A stretch of DNA of 5,450 bases from Jiangellaceae bacterium (GTDB lineage: Bacteria > Actinomycetota > Actinomycetes > Jiangellales > Jiangellaceae): the NCBI GenBank assembly GCA_030146385.1, contig JASLBX010000585.1:1-5450 (forward strand). Direction: 5' to 3'. Made by a program: the position numbers and the translations under genes. Shown piece after piece: positions 5,287-5,450 of the stretch (the first letter of the stretch is position 1; every line of letters begins with the position of its first letter). The notes beneath the pieces are model-generated. The model saw only the letters and a program-made list of their open reading frames with translations. It made no database searches and was not told the origin of the DNA.

Positions 5287-5292
5287 AGGCTA
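5287..5292 (-). promoter_or_regulatory. Candidate -10 box TAGCCT for greA
   Basis: On the minus strand TAGCCT fits the actinobacterial TAnnnT pattern and is followed by the AT-rich AATTGTTT. Initiation near 5280 would give a leader of about 90 nt that contains the hairpin at 5221–5242. No convincing -35 box is seen 17–18 nt upstream, where the hairpin at 5301–5316 lies. greA may also be read from the DUF4307-like gene. Confidence 0.3.
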
Positions 5293-5300
5293 GCAAGACG

Positions 5301-5316
5301 ATCGCCAGAAGGCGAT
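5301..5316 (-). terminator. Short hairpin after the DUF4307-like gene, weak terminator candidate
   Basis: ATCGCC (5301–5306) pairs perfectly with GGCGAT (5311–5316) around a 4-nt loop. It begins 9 nt after the stop codon of the minus-strand gene at 5326. The following minus-strand sequence has only scattered Us, so termination would be weak at best. It could instead form part of the greA promoter region. Confidence 0.3.
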
Positions 5317-5325
5317 AATCGCAGG

Positions 5326-5450
5326 TCAGCCCCCGTTCGCAGGCTCGCAGCCGCGCACCGACACGGCCACTGCGTCACCCTGAAGCGGGATTGTGACGTC
5401 CACCACGCTTCGCCGCTCCGGGCTTGCCGGGACGACCAGCTCAGTCTGCC
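5326..5450 (-). CDS. C-terminal end of a DUF4307-like protein (partial, runs off the window)
   Basis: Reading the minus strand in the frame ending at TGA 5326–5328 gives 40 open codons to the window edge. The fragment has the pattern TELVVP...VVDVTIP...VSVRGCEP and ends in N-G-G. The E-x-x-V-P motif, beta-rich spacing and near-terminal cysteine resemble, from memory, the end of the small single-pass membrane proteins of family DUF4307 (such as mycobacterial Rv1081c), which sit next to greA in actinobacteria. The expected membrane segment would lie outside the window, so the family call rests on a short fragment and gene order. Function is unknown. The next gene beyond would be expected to be mca in the mycobacterial arrangement, which cannot be seen here. 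Confidence 0.6.
   Translation of the reverse strand, partial: QTELVVPASPERRSVVDVTIPLQGDAVAVSVRGCEPANGG

Noticed and set aside
1..5450. CRISPR array, tRNA, rRNA or insertion-sequence genes
   Set aside because: No regularly spaced direct repeats, no cloverleaf or rRNA-like sequence, and no transposase motifs were seen on either strand.

Overview
The window is GC-rich, with strong G/C bias at third codon positions, GTG starts and ATGA/GTGA gene overlaps. This fits a high-GC actinomycete. The same is suggested by a GreA with the actinobacterial W-L-T-Q-E start followed upstream by what looks like the end of a DUF4307 gene. I remember the greA–DUF4307 order from Mycobacterium (Rv1080c–Rv1081c); I could not check it here. 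The genus cannot be named from this sequence.

Layout on the + strand: (1) The window opens inside a palindromic extragenic element, of which the last 65 bp are present. (2) ilvA, an ACT-domain threonine ammonia-lyase (67–1305). (3) A 144-bp AT-richer intergenic stretch with a small inverted repeat and two candidate promoters. (4) A translationally coupled pair: a cytosolic DUF4097-type beta-repeat protein with an N-terminal SHOCT-like helix pair (1450–2244), and a DUF2089-type zinc-ribbon/HTH protein with a related helical motif at its C-terminus (2241–2651). (5) A 100-bp gap holding a 23-bp near-perfect palindrome set exactly between candidate -35 and -10 boxes. (6) A coupled DrrA/DrrB-type ABC exporter (2752–3729 and 3726–4568).

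A 92-bp, two-tiered perfect-arm palindrome (4588–4679) separates the exporter from the convergent minus-strand genes. These are greA (4692–5189, GTG start fixed by an AAGGAG site) and, at the window edge, the last 40 codons of a DUF4307-like gene (5326–5450). The greA leader carries a perfect 8-bp hairpin and a possible 10-codon leader ORF.

How the parts may work together: ilvA and greA are housekeeping genes. The accessory part is the four-gene block DUF4097–DUF2089–DrrA–DrrB. Its first two proteins share a helical module and one has a DNA-binding design, while the last two form an efflux-type pump behind a promoter with a palindromic operator candidate. A sensor/regulator pair controlling a pump is a reasonable hypothesis, but it is inference. 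The other notable item is a repeated extragenic palindrome: the 65 bp at the window start match the right half of the 92-bp element in arm sequence and in arm-to-centre distance.
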